From Anaerozeibacter quisquiliarum (GTDB lineage Bacteria; Bacillota; Clostridia; Christensenellales; Aristaeellaceae): a stretch of DNA of 64,000 bases. A program made the position numbers and the translations under genes. Location of the stretch: the NCBI GenBank assembly GCA_051162045.1, contig JBISDI010000012.1. The stretch is one strand, 5' to 3'. Position 1 is the stretch's first letter, and every line of letters starts with the position of its first letter. This document shows, piece after piece, positions 43,358-53,013 of this stretch. The notes below the pieces were generated by a model. The model was not told the origin of the DNA, did not search any database, and saw only the letters and a program-made list of their open reading frames with translations.

Positions 43358-44365
43358 CTAATACCCGTTCGGGTTGTCTATCTGCCAGCGCCACGCGTCG
43401 CGGCACATGTCAGAGAGCGTCTTTTCGGCCTTCCAGTGGAGCAGCCGTTCGGCCTTTTGGGGATTGGCGTAGCTGATCGGCGCGTCGCCTGGACGCCGGG
43501 GCTGCACCTCGTAACGGAGCTTTACGCCGTTCACCGCTTCGAATGTGCGCAGGATGTCGTACACACTGTAGCCAATGCCCGTGCCCAGGTTGATCGCCTC
43601 CGCGCCCTTATGTGCGCGGACGTACTCGAGCGCCGCCACATGCCCCTTCGCCAGATCAAGCACGTGGATGTAGTCGCGGATGCAGGTGCCGTCCGCCGTC
43701 GGGTAGTCGTCGCCGAACACGCCCAGCACCGGAATTTTGCCCTGCGCGTGCTGCATCACGCGGGGCATCAGGTTGTTGGGAATGCCGTTCGGGTCCTCGC
43801 CGATCTGGCCGCTCTCGTGCGCGCCCACGGGGTTGAAGTAGCGCAGCAGCGCCACCGACCAGCGGTCGTCGCTGACGCACACATCGCGCAGGATCTGCTC
43901 GTTCATGTACTTGGTCCAGCCGTAGGGGTTGGTGCAGCCGGTCGGCAGGTCCTCGGTCATCTCGGATGCCTTCGTGGCGCCGTACACGGTGGCGGACGAA
44001 GAAAACACCATCCGGTACACGCCGTGCTCGCGCATCGCCTCGACCAAGGACAGCGTGGAGTCTATGTTGTTGCGATAGTACTCGATCGGTTGGGAAACCG
44101 ACTCGCCGACGGCCTTGAGCCCGGCGAAGTGGATCACCGCATCGAATGTATGTGCCTGAAACACCGCATCCACCGCCGCGCGGTCGCACACGTCGACTTC
44201 GTAGGCGGGGAAATCGCGCCCGGACAGCGCGCGCACCCGGCCCAGCGCCTCGGGCGAGCTGTTTGCGTAGTTGTCGGCCACAACGATGTCGTGCCCTGCG
44301 TTCAGCAGCGCGAGGCCGGTATGAGAGCCGATGTACCCCGCGCCGCCCGTCAGCAGTACCTTCAT
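43358..44365 (-). CDS. galE: UDP-glucose 4-epimerase
   Basis: The 335-residue short-chain dehydrogenase-type enzyme has NAD-binding GGAGYIGSH at 7-15 and catalytic YxxxK in YGWTKYMNE with SSSATVYG upstream of it. The C-terminal sugar-binding region GDAPISYANPQKAERLL is that of GalE. It interconverts UDP-glucose and UDP-galactose for galactose use and glycan supply. A good minus-strand promoter lies 31 bases upstream. It leads a run with the DUF4870-like and DUF4432 genes; galK and galT are not in the window. Confidence 0.95.
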   Translation of the reverse strand: MKVLLTGGAGYIGSHTGLALLNAGHDIVVADNYANSSPEALGRVRALSGRDFPAYEVDVCDRAAVDAVFQAHTFDAVIHFAGLKAVGESVSQPIEYYRNNIDSTLSLVEAMREHGVYRMVFSSSATVYGATKASEMTEDLPTGCTNPYGWTKYMNEQILRDVCVSDDRWSVALLRYFNPVGAHESGQIGEDPNGIPNNLMPRVMQHAQGKIPVLGVFGDDYPTADGTCIRDYIHVLDLAKGHVAALEYVRAHKGAEAINLGTGIGYSVYDILRTFEAVNGVKLRYEVQPRRPGDAPISYANPQKAERLLHWKAEKTLSDMCRDAWRWQIDNPNGY

Positions 44366-44395
44366 GCCGATCCCTCCGTATATACAACTGGCAAC

Positions 44396-44424
44396 ATTAT
44401 ACTCCGATTGCCGCTGCTTTTCAA
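44396..44424 (-). promoter_or_regulatory. Sigma-A promoter of galE
   Basis: On the minus strand TTGAAA (44419-44424), a 17-base spacer and TATAAT (44396-44401). Confidence 0.8.
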
Positions 44425-44435
44425 CGACTAACGCA

Positions 44436-44469
44436 AAATAAAACCCGCCCCGGCGAGAACCGGAGCGGG
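44436..44469 (-). terminator. Intrinsic terminator of the small lipoprotein gene
   Basis: On the minus strand CCCGCTCCGG pairs with CCGGGGCGGG (one mismatch), followed by TTTTATTTT. It lies 17 bases past the lipoprotein stop. Confidence 0.8.
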
Positions 44470-44485
44470 TGGGTGTGGCAAGGGG

Positions 44486-44713
44486 TTACGGGGCGGTGGT
44501 CGTCTCAGGAGCCGCCGGAGCCGCGGCCGCGGGGGTCTCCGCCGGGGTCTCGGCCGCGGGGGTCTCCGCCGCGGGGGTCTCCACCGGAGCCTCGGCCGCG
44601 GGGGTCTCTACCGGAGCCGCCGGGGTCGCCGCAGGCGCGGGCGTCGTGTTGTTGCAGGCAACCAGCATCAGGGACATCACCAAAACCATCGCGATCACAA
44701 TTGCTTTTTTCAT
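44486..44713 (-). CDS. Small lipoprotein with ETPA repeats
   Basis: The 75-residue product has a lipoprotein signal (MKKAIVIAMVLVM, lipobox LVAC, Cys 20). The entire mature part consists of Pro, Ala, Glu and Thr in repeats of the type VETPAAE/TPAAETP. Such an extended, charged, disordered chain suggests a surface spacer. AAGGAGG precedes the ATG. No domain is recognisable. It has its own strong terminator and lies downstream of the NAD synthetase gene. The repeats invite length variation by slippage. Confidence 0.75.
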   Translation of the reverse strand: MKKAIVIAMVLVMSLMLVACNNTTPAPAATPAAPVETPAAEAPVETPAAETPAAETPAETPAAAAPAAPETTTAP

Positions 44714-44762
44714 CAGGATACACCTCCTTACATTCCGTTATTCTATACGATCAATGTCAATT

Positions 44763-46673
44763 CTATACGTCGTTTTGTTTGAATTTCAGCCAAATTTTCC
44801 CGACTGCGTCGCTGGGCATCCGCCAGTCGCCGCGCGGCGACAGCGATACCGAGCCGATCTTGGGGCCGTCCGGCAGGCAGGAGCGCTTGAACTGCTGCGC
44901 GAAAAACCGCTTCAGGAACACGCCCAGCCATTTGTCAATGACATCCGCCGCATACTCGCCCTCGAAGGCGACGCGCGCCAGCCGCGCGATCTTGCGCGGC
45001 GACTCCATCCGGCGCACCAGGTGGTACAGGAAGAAGTCGTGCAGCGCGTAGGGGCCCAGGATGTCCTCCGTCGCCTGCGAGATCGCGCCGTCTTTCGGCG
45101 GCAACAACTCGGGGCTGATCGGCGTTTCCAGCACGTCGGTAAGCGCCGCCCTGAGCGCCTCATCCTCGGCCGTATCGGCAGCAAAGCGCACCAGGTGCCG
45201 AACCAGCGTCTTGGGCACGCCCGCGTTGACCGCGTACATCGACATGTGATCGCCATTGTAGGTTGCCCAGCCCAGCGCCAGCTCACTCAGGTCGCCCGTG
45301 CCCACGACAAGCCCGCCGCGCTGGTTGGCCAGATCCATCAGCACCTGCGTGCGTTCGCGCGCCTGCGCGTTTTCGTAGGCCACGTCGTGCAAATCGAGGT
45401 CGTGACCGATGTCTGCCAAATGCTGCGCCACCGCTTGGCGGATGTTGATTTCGTAAAGTGTCGCGTCCAGCCCCTTGGCCAGAGCGCGCGCGTTTCCAAG
45501 TGTGCGCTCGGTGGTGCCAAAACAAGGCATCGTGACCGCCAGCAGGTTGCGCGCGTTAAGCCCCAGCGCGCTCAGCGCGCGCGCGGCCACGATCAGCGCC
45601 AGCGTCGAGTCCAGCCCGCCCGACACGCCGAGTACTGCGGTCTTTGCGCCGATCGACTTCATGCGGGAGGCGAGCGCATGGGTCTGGATATCCAGGATGT
45701 CCTCGCAGCGCCGCGCGCGCGCGTTCAGCCCCGCCGGCACGAACGGTTGCGGGTCGACGAAGCGCAGCAGCGCCGGCGACTCCGGTTTCAGGTGGAACTT
45801 GACCCGCGTGTGCGTGCCCGCGCTCGCGCCGAAGGTGTTCCGCCGCCCGCGTTCGCTCATCAAAAAACCCACGTCCACATCGGCGGTCACGAGCCCGCAT
45901 TCGTGGCGCTTCGACGAAGCCAGGATCGCCCCGTTTTCGGCGATCAGGTTGTGCCCGGCGAATACCAGGTCGGTGACCGACTCGCCGTCGCCCGCGTCGG
46001 CGTACACATAGGCGCACATCAGCCGCGCCGACTGGCTTTTGAGCATCAGCTCGCGGTAGGACGCCTTGCCCACGATCTCGCTGCTGGCCGACAGGTTGAC
46101 GATCACGCTCGCACCCGCCATCGCGTGACCGGCGCTGGGCGGCACGGGCACCCACATATCCTCGCAGATCTCGCAGCCGACCACGAGCTCGGGCATCTCC
46201 TCGCAGGCAAACAGCACATCGCCGCCGAAGGGCACCGTCTGGCCGAGCAGTTCGATCTCGCGCGCCTCACCCTCGCCGTTCGCGAAGTGGCGCAGTTCGT
46301 GGAACTCGCCGTAGTTGGGCAAGTGGCGCTTGGGCACCACGCCGAGCAGCGCGCCATTGTGAACCGCGGCCGCACAGTTGTACAGCCGCCCGAATGCAGT
46401 AAGCGGCAGGCCGACGAAGGCCAAAATGTCGAGGCCGCGGCTGGCCTTGACCACCTTGGCGAGCGCCGCGAGCGCCCCTTCCTGCAAGGTGCGCTGAAAG
46501 AACAGGTCGCCCGCGGTGTAACCGGTCAGGCACAGCTCGCTGAGCGCCAGCACCTTCGCGCGCGCCGCCGCCGCCTCCTTCATCAGCCGAATGACCTCAT
46601 CGGCGTTGGCCTCGGTATCGGTAAGCACAATCGCCGGCGTACCCGCCGCGACGCGCACAAATCCGTCCTTCAT
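44763..46673 (-). CDS. nadE: Glutamine-dependent NAD+ synthetase
   Basis: The 636-residue enzyme converts deamido-NAD to NAD with glutamine as ammonia donor. Residues 1-270 are a nitrilase-type glutaminase with E46 (ALSELCLTGY), Lys in VPKRHLPNYGEF and Cys in VGCEICEDMW. The synthetase domain has the PP-loop GVSGGLDST, plus NQRGGLVVGTGDLSE and YNGDHMSMYAV. ATG 46673 follows AGAGGGG; an earlier start would add 18 residues not typical of the family. Rex and other NAD-responsive genes lie elsewhere in the window, but no direct link is visible. Confidence 0.95.
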   Translation of the reverse strand: MKDGFVRVAAGTPAIVLTDTEANADEVIRLMKEAAAARAKVLALSELCLTGYTAGDLFFQRTLQEGALAALAKVVKASRGLDILAFVGLPLTAFGRLYNCAAAVHNGALLGVVPKRHLPNYGEFHELRHFANGEGEAREIELLGQTVPFGGDVLFACEEMPELVVGCEICEDMWVPVPPSAGHAMAGASVIVNLSASSEIVGKASYRELMLKSQSARLMCAYVYADAGDGESVTDLVFAGHNLIAENGAILASSKRHECGLVTADVDVGFLMSERGRRNTFGASAGTHTRVKFHLKPESPALLRFVDPQPFVPAGLNARARRCEDILDIQTHALASRMKSIGAKTAVLGVSGGLDSTLALIVAARALSALGLNARNLLAVTMPCFGTTERTLGNARALAKGLDATLYEINIRQAVAQHLADIGHDLDLHDVAYENAQARERTQVLMDLANQRGGLVVGTGDLSELALGWATYNGDHMSMYAVNAGVPKTLVRHLVRFAADTAEDEALRAALTDVLETPISPELLPPKDGAISQATEDILGPYALHDFFLYHLVRRMESPRKIARLARVAFEGEYAADVIDKWLGVFLKRFFAQQFKRSCLPDGPKIGSVSLSPRGDWRMPSDAVGKIWLKFKQNDV

Positions 46674-46765
46674 GAAAGCCGCCCCTCTTCTGTACGGTCT
46701 CCAACCGTTTGGGCCATTATACCGCATCTTCCGGCATTTCGCAATTGCCCTGCTTCAACAAGCAT

Positions 46766-46794
46766 TTGTCAACATTGCTTGGTTGTGTTATAAT
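46766..46794 (+). promoter_or_regulatory. Sigma-A promoter of the helD-like gene
   Basis: TTGTCA (46766-46771), a 17-base spacer and TATAAT (46789-46794). Confidence 0.8.
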
Positions 46795-46827
46795 AGGAGA
46801 AACGCGCATGACGAGGGAGGGAGACGC

Positions 46828-48969
46828 TTGGAGAACATGGAGTTGCATCGGGAGCGCGCGTATACCGCGACGGTGCAGCAACTGCTGCTGGCGGTGATCG
46901 AGCAGTACAAGGGCCACAGCGACTTCCACGACGAGAACATCCGCATGATGCTGTCGGACGCGTGGGAGGAGCTGCGGATGAAGCCGACCGCCCTGTCGCC
47001 GCAGGATCTCATGCAGCTGTCGGGCGAGATCGACCGGATGCTCGCGCGTAAGGCCTTCACCGCCGATTTGAGCAAACGCTACGAGCGCATGCTGCTCACC
47101 CCCTTCTTCGCCCGCATCGACTTCGTCGAGAACGGTCAGGATCAGGTCGAGAAGATTGTGATCGGGCTGTACAGCCTGAAAAATGCCGAGGGCGATTTGA
47201 TGGTGCACGACTGGCGCGCGCCGGTGTGCAGCCTATACTACGACGCCACGCCCGGCCCCGCCGCCTACGACAGCCCCTCGGGGCTCATCAGCGGGCGCAT
47301 GACGCTCAAGCGCCAGTACCGGATAGAGCAGGGCCAGCTCAAGTACTACGTGGACACCGACGTGTCGATCGACGACCAGATGCTGCTGGACATCCTGTCG
47401 CGCGCCACAACAGCGCACATGCGGCTGATCGTGTCCACGATCCAGAAGGAACAAAACGCGGTCATCCGTCACGAGAAGGCCAAGGTACTCTCCGTGATCG
47501 GCAGCGCGGGATCGGGCAAGACCTCGGTCGCCATGCACCGCGCCGCCTACCTGATGTACCGCCACAGGAGCATGTTCGACGCCCGGCGTATCGCGGTGCT
47601 GTCGCCGGGCAGCGCCTTTTCGGAGTATATATCGACGGTGCTGCCCGACCTCGGCGAGGAGAACGCGCCGGCCTACACGCTGCCCGTACTGCTCGCGCCC
47701 ATTCTGGGGATCGAGTGCGAAACGCCGCTCAAGCAATCCGAGTGCCTGGCCGTGCCCGACCCGCTCCGGCTCGAGAGCGTGCGCTACAAGAGCGATTTGC
47801 GCTTCAGCGCCTTGATCGAGCGCTTCACCGAGCGCTATCGGAACCTCGGCCCCGAGTTCGACAAGGTCGCGCTGGGCCGGCACGTGCTGGCCGAAAAGGG
47901 CGAGATCGAGCGGCTATACCGGGTTGAGTTCCGCACATTGTCCCCCGCGCTGCGGCTGACGCGCATCCAGACGGTTTTGCAAAACCGGCTCGACCAATGG
48001 GAGCGCACGCTGCGTACGCAGTACGAGGAGCAGCTGTTCGGCCGTTATCGCGGCAACGAATTGGAGCTGGCGGTCAAGCTGGCGGTGTCCCAGCAACTGC
48101 AACCGGTGCGCGCCCAAATCCGCTCGATGCTGGTGGGCGACCCGCTGGTGCTGTACGCGCTGGCGCTCGATGGGGCCGGCGAGGCGCTCGCCGAGGCCGC
48201 GCGCCAGAACGCCGCGGCGCGCCTGGTATGGTGGGAGGACGCGCCCGGCATCGCCTACCTGCAGCTCAAGCTGGGCTTCGCCGCGCCCGACAAGCAGATC
48301 ATGCACCTGCTGATCGACGAGGCGCAGGACTACAGCGACATATCGCTGCGGACGCTGCGCCTTATGTACCCGGCCGCCCACGTGACGCTGCTGGGCGATC
48401 CCAACCAGCGCACCAGCCCCGGCATGCCCCCCTGCGACCCGCGCAGCTGGGGCGCGTGCTTCGACGAGCCCGACGCGCCGGTCGTCGAGCTGACCCGCTG
48501 CTACCGCTCGACCTTGCCGATCACAAGGCTGTGCTCGGCACTGCTGCCCGAGGGCGGCAACGGGCACGAGGGCTTCGGGCGCGAGGGCGACTGGCCGATG
48601 ATCGCGCCCTACCGCAAGGAACTGCTGCTCAAGACGCTCGAGCGCTGGCGCGAACAGCCGGGCATCCGGCTGGCCGCGGTCATCACCCGCACCCAGGCCG
48701 AGGCCATTAACCTGTCACGCCAGATCAAAGGCTCGGCGCTGCTGACCGGCGGCGAGGGCGACATGCTGCCCGACGCGGGCGGCGTGGTGGTGGGCAGCTA
48801 TTTGCTGATGAAGGGGCTGGAGTTCGACGCGGTGGCGGTGGTGTGGCCGCGCGTCGAGCTGACCGACGACGAGCGCCGGCGGCTGTATACGGCCAGTTCC
48901 CGCGCGCTGCATGCGCTGTGCCTGCTGACCGACGAGGCCATGATAAAGGAAATGGGTATTATTTTGTGA
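46828..48969 (+). CDS. helD: HelD-type superfamily 1 DNA helicase
   Basis: The 713-residue protein has a long N-terminal helical region (about 1-190), the Walker A motif GSAGSGKTSVAMHR at about 228-241, Walker B LLIDEAQDYSD, motif III LLGDPNQRT, motif IV/V elements RCYRST and the C-terminal LMKGLEFDAVAVVWP. This layout, split by a helical insertion, is that of HelD, which binds RNA polymerase and frees stalled complexes in Gram-positive bacteria. TTG 46828 is chosen because GGGAGG precedes it by 7 bases; ATG 46837 is the alternative. The end overlaps the flavoprotein start. Confidence 0.85.
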   Translation: MENMELHRERAYTATVQQLLLAVIEQYKGHSDFHDENIRMMLSDAWEELRMKPTALSPQDLMQLSGEIDRMLARKAFTADLSKRYERMLLTPFFARIDFVENGQDQVEKIVIGLYSLKNAEGDLMVHDWRAPVCSLYYDATPGPAAYDSPSGLISGRMTLKRQYRIEQGQLKYYVDTDVSIDDQMLLDILSRATTAHMRLIVSTIQKEQNAVIRHEKAKVLSVIGSAGSGKTSVAMHRAAYLMYRHRSMFDARRIAVLSPGSAFSEYISTVLPDLGEENAPAYTLPVLLAPILGIECETPLKQSECLAVPDPLRLESVRYKSDLRFSALIERFTERYRNLGPEFDKVALGRHVLAEKGEIERLYRVEFRTLSPALRLTRIQTVLQNRLDQWERTLRTQYEEQLFGRYRGNELELAVKLAVSQQLQPVRAQIRSMLVGDPLVLYALALDGAGEALAEAARQNAAARLVWWEDAPGIAYLQLKLGFAAPDKQIMHLLIDEAQDYSDISLRTLRLMYPAAHVTLLGDPNQRTSPGMPPCDPRSWGACFDEPDAPVVELTRCYRSTLPITRLCSALLPEGGNGHEGFGREGDWPMIAPYRKELLLKTLERWREQPGIRLAAVITRTQAEAINLSRQIKGSALLTGGEGDMLPDAGGVVVGSYLLMKGLEFDAVAVVWPRVELTDDERRRLYTASSRALHALCLLTDEAMIKEMGIIL

Positions 48970-50192
48970 CCGAATCATTCGATGTGGCCGTGATCGGCGG
49001 CGGCGCGGCCGGCATGATGTGCGCGGCGGAGATACGCCGCCTGGCGCCCGCGCGATCGGTCGTCCTGCTCGAGCGCCAGGCACGCGCGGGCAGGAAGCTG
49101 CTGGCCACCGGCAACGGCCGATGCAATCTGACCAATATGAACATCGCGCCCGAGTTCTATCCCGGCGGCGCGGATTTTGCGCGGGCGGCGCTGATGCGCT
49201 GTCCGCCTTCGCGTGTACTGGAGGCGTTTGAGCGGATGGGGCTCGTCTGCGCATCTGACGAGGCCGGGCGCGTCTATCCGCGCAGCGACCAGGCCGCCTC
49301 GGTGCTGGACGCACTGCGGCTGACGCTTACCGAGCGGGGCGCGCAGCTGTATACCGGCTTCGAGGTCAACCGCCTGGAACGAGGGTTCATGATCGGCGCG
49401 GTCGACGGGCGGCGACTGCGCGCCGCGCGCGTCGTGCTCAGCACCGGCGGGCCGGCGGGCGCGAAGCTGGGCGGCACGAGCGCCGGGCATCATCTGATGA
49501 AGGCGCTGGGGCATCCGACGACCCGCTGCCTGCCTGCGCTGGTGCAGATCAAGACCGATCCCGAGCCGGTGCGCGCGCTCAAGGGCATTCGCGCGGCTTG
49601 CCGCCTTCAGCTGATCGCGGGTGGGCGGGCGATCGAGCGAGCGGCGGGCGAAGTGCTGTTTCAGGAGTACGGCGTCAGCGGCATCGCGGCGATGGCGCTC
49701 GGACGCGCGGCGGCGCAGGCGATGGCGCGCGGCGAGCGTACAATCTTGCAAATCGCGCTGGCGGACGAGGATATGCATGAGGTGCGCGCGCGGCTCGAAG
49801 CGCTGCGCCGTTTTGTTCCCGCGCGCGCGCTCGAGGATTTTTTAAGCGGGCTCGTCCCCAAGCGGATCGGGCAAACGCTGATAAAGCAGGCCGGGATCGG
49901 CCCGCTGCTTCGCGCGAGCGGTTCGCTTTCGGATGAAGAGCTTGACCGGCTGGTGCTGCTGCTCACCGACTGGCGGCTGTCGGTCATCGGTACGCGCGGC
50001 TTTGAAGACGCGCAGGTCACCGCCGGGGGATTGTCCACCGAGCACTTTTGCCCCGATACGCTCGAGTCGCGCATCGTGCCCGGCCTTTACGCCGCCGGCG
50101 AGGTGCTGGACGTGGACGGCACGTGCGGCGGCTACAACCTGCACTGGGCTTGGGCCAGCGCGCTGGCGGCGGCGGAGGCTTCGTCGCGTTGA
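48966..50192 (+). CDS. HI0933-family NAD(P)/FAD-dependent oxidoreductase
   Basis: The 408-residue flavoprotein carries the FAD dinucleotide motif VIGGGAAGMMCA near the N terminus, the family hallmark GRKLLATGNGRCNLTN at about 40-55, FQEYGVSGIAAM, and the C-terminal FAD-sealing motif AGEVLDVDGTCGGYNLHWAW. Relatives include BaiN, a bile-acid-reducing flavoprotein, and other reductases of unknown substrate. It starts at GTG 48966, overlapping the helD stop (GTGA). A second, different flavoprotein follows after 48 bases. No substrate can be assigned. Confidence 0.88.
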   Translation: MTESFDVAVIGGGAAGMMCAAEIRRLAPARSVVLLERQARAGRKLLATGNGRCNLTNMNIAPEFYPGGADFARAALMRCPPSRVLEAFERMGLVCASDEAGRVYPRSDQAASVLDALRLTLTERGAQLYTGFEVNRLERGFMIGAVDGRRLRAARVVLSTGGPAGAKLGGTSAGHHLMKALGHPTTRCLPALVQIKTDPEPVRALKGIRAACRLQLIAGGRAIERAAGEVLFQEYGVSGIAAMALGRAAAQAMARGERTILQIALADEDMHEVRARLEALRRFVPARALEDFLSGLVPKRIGQTLIKQAGIGPLLRASGSLSDEELDRLVLLLTDWRLSVIGTRGFEDAQVTAGGLSTEHFCPDTLESRIVPGLYAAGEVLDVDGTCGGYNLHWAWASALAAAEASSR

Positions 50193-50240
50193 TGGGCGGG
50201 CCGCCCGTTCCGCCGCGCAATCCTTCTAAAGGAGAAAAAC

Positions 50241-51824
50241 ATGCTGCGCATTTCAAATCTGAAACTGCCGCTGGGCGCGGAGCTTTCCGCGCCTGCGCGC
50301 TTGGTCGCCTGCGCGCTGGGCTTGCGTGAGGATGACGTCCCGAGCGCCCGGCTGGTCAAGAAATCGGTGGACGCGCGCGATAAGCGCGACGTCCATTTTG
50401 TAGCGTCGATCGAGTTCGACTGCGCGCTGCCCGCGTCGCGGCTTGCGCCCCCGCGCGGCGCGCAGTTGCAGGCGGCCGAACCCCCGGCTTGGCGCACGCC
50501 CCATGCCGCGCCGGGCAAGCGCCGCCCGGTCGTGGTCGGACTCGGCCCGGCGGGGCTGTTCGCGGCGTTGGTGCTGGCGCGCGCGGGGCTTGCCCCGCTG
50601 GTGCTCGAGCGCGGGCGCCCGGTCGACCGGCGCACCGAGGACGTTCGCGCGTTCTGGCACACGGGCGCGCTCGACCCGAATAGCAATGTGCAGTTCGGCG
50701 AGGGCGGCGCGGGCGCGTTTTCCGACGGGAAACTTACGACCGGCATCTCGGACGCTCGCTGCCGCCTGGTGCTCGAAACGCTGTATGAGCACGGCGCGCC
50801 CGAGCAGGTGCTCTACGATGCCAAGCCCCACATCGGCACCGACCGGTTGCCGGGCGTGGTCGCGTCGATCCGGCGCGAGGTCGAGCGATTGGGCGGCGAG
50901 GTGCGCTTCGAGACCAGGCTCGACCGGCTGATTCTCGAAGGGGGACGGCTTCAGGGCATCGTAGCCGACGCAGCGGACATCGAGGCCGAACAGATCATCC
51001 TGGCGGTCGGCCACAGCGCGCGAGACACCTTCGAGGCGCTGTTCGCCCAAGGCGTGCCGATGGAGCCCAAGCCGTTCTCGATCGGCGCGCGCATCGAGCA
51101 CAGCCAACGGATGATCGACCGCGCGCAGTACGGCTCCGCCGCCGGCCACCCGGCGCTGGGCGCGGCGGATTACAAGCTGAGCGCCAAGGCGGCTGACGGG
51201 CGCGGGGTGTACACCTTCTGCATGTGTCCGGGCGGGACGGTGGTGGCGGCGGCGTCCGAGTCCGACATGGTCGCGACCAACGGCATGAGCGCTTGGGCGC
51301 GCGACGGCGCGAACGCCAACAGCGCGCTGCTGGTCTCGGTCGGCCCGGCCGATTATGGCGCTTCTCCGCTGGACGGCCTCGCATTCCAGCGCCGCTGGGA
51401 GCGCGCGGCGTTCGAGCTGGGCGGCGGGGGCTACCGCGCGCCGGCGCAGTTGGTGGGCGACTTCTTGCAGGGTGTGCCTTCGCGCGGCGCGGGCGACGTG
51501 GAGCCGACCTACCGGCCGGGCGTCGCCTACGCCGACCTCGCGCGCTGCCTGCCGCCGTTCGCGGTGGCGGCGATGAAAAAGGGGCTGTGCGACATGGATC
51601 GGCGGCTGCGCGGCTTCGCGGGCGCGGGTGCGCTGCTCACCGGGGTGGAGACCCGCTCGTCCTCGCCGCTCCGGCTGCCGCGCGGGGCAAACTGCGCCTC
51701 GGCGATTCGCGGACTGTACCCCTGCGGCGAGGGCGCGGGCTACGCCGGCGGCATCATGTCGGCGGCGGTGGACGGCGTGCGCTGCGCCGAGGCGCTCATT
51801 GAGGGGGTGAACGGCCATGCCTGA
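50241..51824 (+). CDS. COG2509-type FAD-dependent dehydrogenase
   Basis: The 527-residue protein has an N-terminal 90-residue domain before the FAD site (LKLPLGAELSAPARLVACALGL), then VVVGLGPAGLFAALVLARAG, the family marker SNVQFGEGGAGAFSDGKLTTG, and the closing GLYPCGEGAGYAGGIMSAAVDG. This is the architecture of the uncharacterised FAD-dependent dehydrogenase group COG2509. AAAGGAG lies 7 bases before the ATG. The 3' end overlaps rmuC by eight bases, so expression is coupled. Substrate unknown. Confidence 0.88.
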   Translation: MLRISNLKLPLGAELSAPARLVACALGLREDDVPSARLVKKSVDARDKRDVHFVASIEFDCALPASRLAPPRGAQLQAAEPPAWRTPHAAPGKRRPVVVGLGPAGLFAALVLARAGLAPLVLERGRPVDRRTEDVRAFWHTGALDPNSNVQFGEGGAGAFSDGKLTTGISDARCRLVLETLYEHGAPEQVLYDAKPHIGTDRLPGVVASIRREVERLGGEVRFETRLDRLILEGGRLQGIVADAADIEAEQIILAVGHSARDTFEALFAQGVPMEPKPFSIGARIEHSQRMIDRAQYGSAAGHPALGAADYKLSAKAADGRGVYTFCMCPGGTVVAAASESDMVATNGMSAWARDGANANSALLVSVGPADYGASPLDGLAFQRRWERAAFELGGGGYRAPAQLVGDFLQGVPSRGAGDVEPTYRPGVAYADLARCLPPFAVAAMKKGLCDMDRRLRGFAGAGALLTGVETRSSSPLRLPRGANCASAIRGLYPCGEGAGYAGGIMSAAVDGVRCAEALIEGVNGHA

Positions 51825-52998
51825 TCCGATCTACATTCAACTCGCCGTTTTGTTGCTGGTCGTCATGACCGGGGTCTGGCTGGCGGCGTCGATGCGGGCG
51901 CTGCGCGCGCGGATGGACGAGCACGAGCGCTACCGCCGCCACCAGCACGCCGAGATGGCCTCGCGCGTGGAGGCGCTCGGCGAGCGCATGGGCCGCGACT
52001 GGCAGCTGGCCAACCAGCTGCTGTCGGCCAGCGCGCAGGCCAATGAGGAGCGCATCGAGCGGATGATGGCGCGCATCGATCAATCGATCGATCGGCAGCA
52101 GCGGCAGATCAAGGAGATGCGCGAGACCGTCGACCACCAGCTGCAAACGACGCTCGAGAAGCGGCTGGGCGAATCGTTCCGGCAGGTGGGCGAGCAGCTC
52201 GAGCGGGTGTACAAGGGCCTGGGGGAGATGCAGCGGCTGGCGCAGGGCGTAGGCGATTTAAAGAAGGTGCTGGCCGGGGTCAAGACGCGCGGCGTGTGGG
52301 GCGAGGTGCGGCTCAAGGCGCTGCTCGAGCAGTCGCTGACGGCCGAGCAATACCTCGAAAACACGCCGGTGGAGCCGGGCGGGCGCGAGCGGGTGGAGTT
52401 CGCGGTCGTGCTGCCGGGCAAGCGCCCGGGCAATCCGGTGCTGCTGCCGATCGACGCCAAGTTCCCGCAGGAGGACTACCAGCGGCTGGTGGACGCGGCG
52501 GAGGCGGGCGACCGTCAGGCGGTTGCGCTGTCGGGCGCGCAGTTGGAACGCGTGCTGATCGAGGAGGCCAAGCGCATCGCGGGCAAGTACATCAAGGTGC
52601 CGCACACGACCGACTTCGCGGTGATGTTCCTGCCGGTCGAGGGGCTGTACGCCGAGGCGCTGCGCCGTCCGGGGCTGTGCGAGCGCCTGCAGGACAGGCA
52701 CCGCGTGCTGGTGAGCGGGCCGACCACGCTGTCGGCGCTGCTGACGAGTCTGCAAATCGGATTTCAGACGCTGGCGGTGGAGCAGCGCTCGGAGGAGATC
52801 TGGCGGCTGCTGGGCGCGGTGCGCGGCGAGTTTTACCAATTCGGCGAGGCGCTGGAGCGCACGCGCCAGCGCCTCGATCAAGCCGGCGCGGAGCTCGACC
52901 AGGCCTCCACGCGCACGCGCCAGATCACAAAGAAGCTCAGTAAGGTGGACGAACTGGCCGCGCCGGAGGGGTGGGAAGCGGACGATCCCCCCGCGTGA
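51817..52998 (+). CDS. rmuC: RmuC family DNA recombination protein
   Basis: The 393-residue protein has an N-terminal membrane helix (about 4-24), a long coiled coil (about 30-150, many Glu/Arg/Gln) and the RmuC nuclease-like domain about 155-350 (GVWGEVRLKALLEQSLTAEQY, then PIDAKFPQEDYQRLVDA, VPHTTDFAVMFLPVEGLYAEAL). RmuC limits inversions between short inverted repeats and acts in recombination; the palindrome-rich genome here makes that notable. It converges on the DNA-repair operon 53014-55091, and 15 bases separate the stops. Confidence 0.92.
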   Translation: MPDPIYIQLAVLLLVVMTGVWLAASMRALRARMDEHERYRRHQHAEMASRVEALGERMGRDWQLANQLLSASAQANEERIERMMARIDQSIDRQQRQIKEMRETVDHQLQTTLEKRLGESFRQVGEQLERVYKGLGEMQRLAQGVGDLKKVLAGVKTRGVWGEVRLKALLEQSLTAEQYLENTPVEPGGRERVEFAVVLPGKRPGNPVLLPIDAKFPQEDYQRLVDAAEAGDRQAVALSGAQLERVLIEEAKRIAGKYIKVPHTTDFAVMFLPVEGLYAEALRRPGLCERLQDRHRVLVSGPTTLSALLTSLQIGFQTLAVEQRSEEIWRLLGAVRGEFYQFGEALERTRQRLDQAGAELDQASTRTRQITKKLSKVDELAAPEGWEADDPPA

Positions 52999-53013
52999 GC
53001 GTTGATGGGATTT

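Noticed and set aside
44486..44713. Tandem repeats here as a CRISPR or minisatellite array
   Set aside because: The repetition is in protein sequence of a lipoprotein with signal peptide and ribosome site; unit lengths are irregular and there are no spacers.
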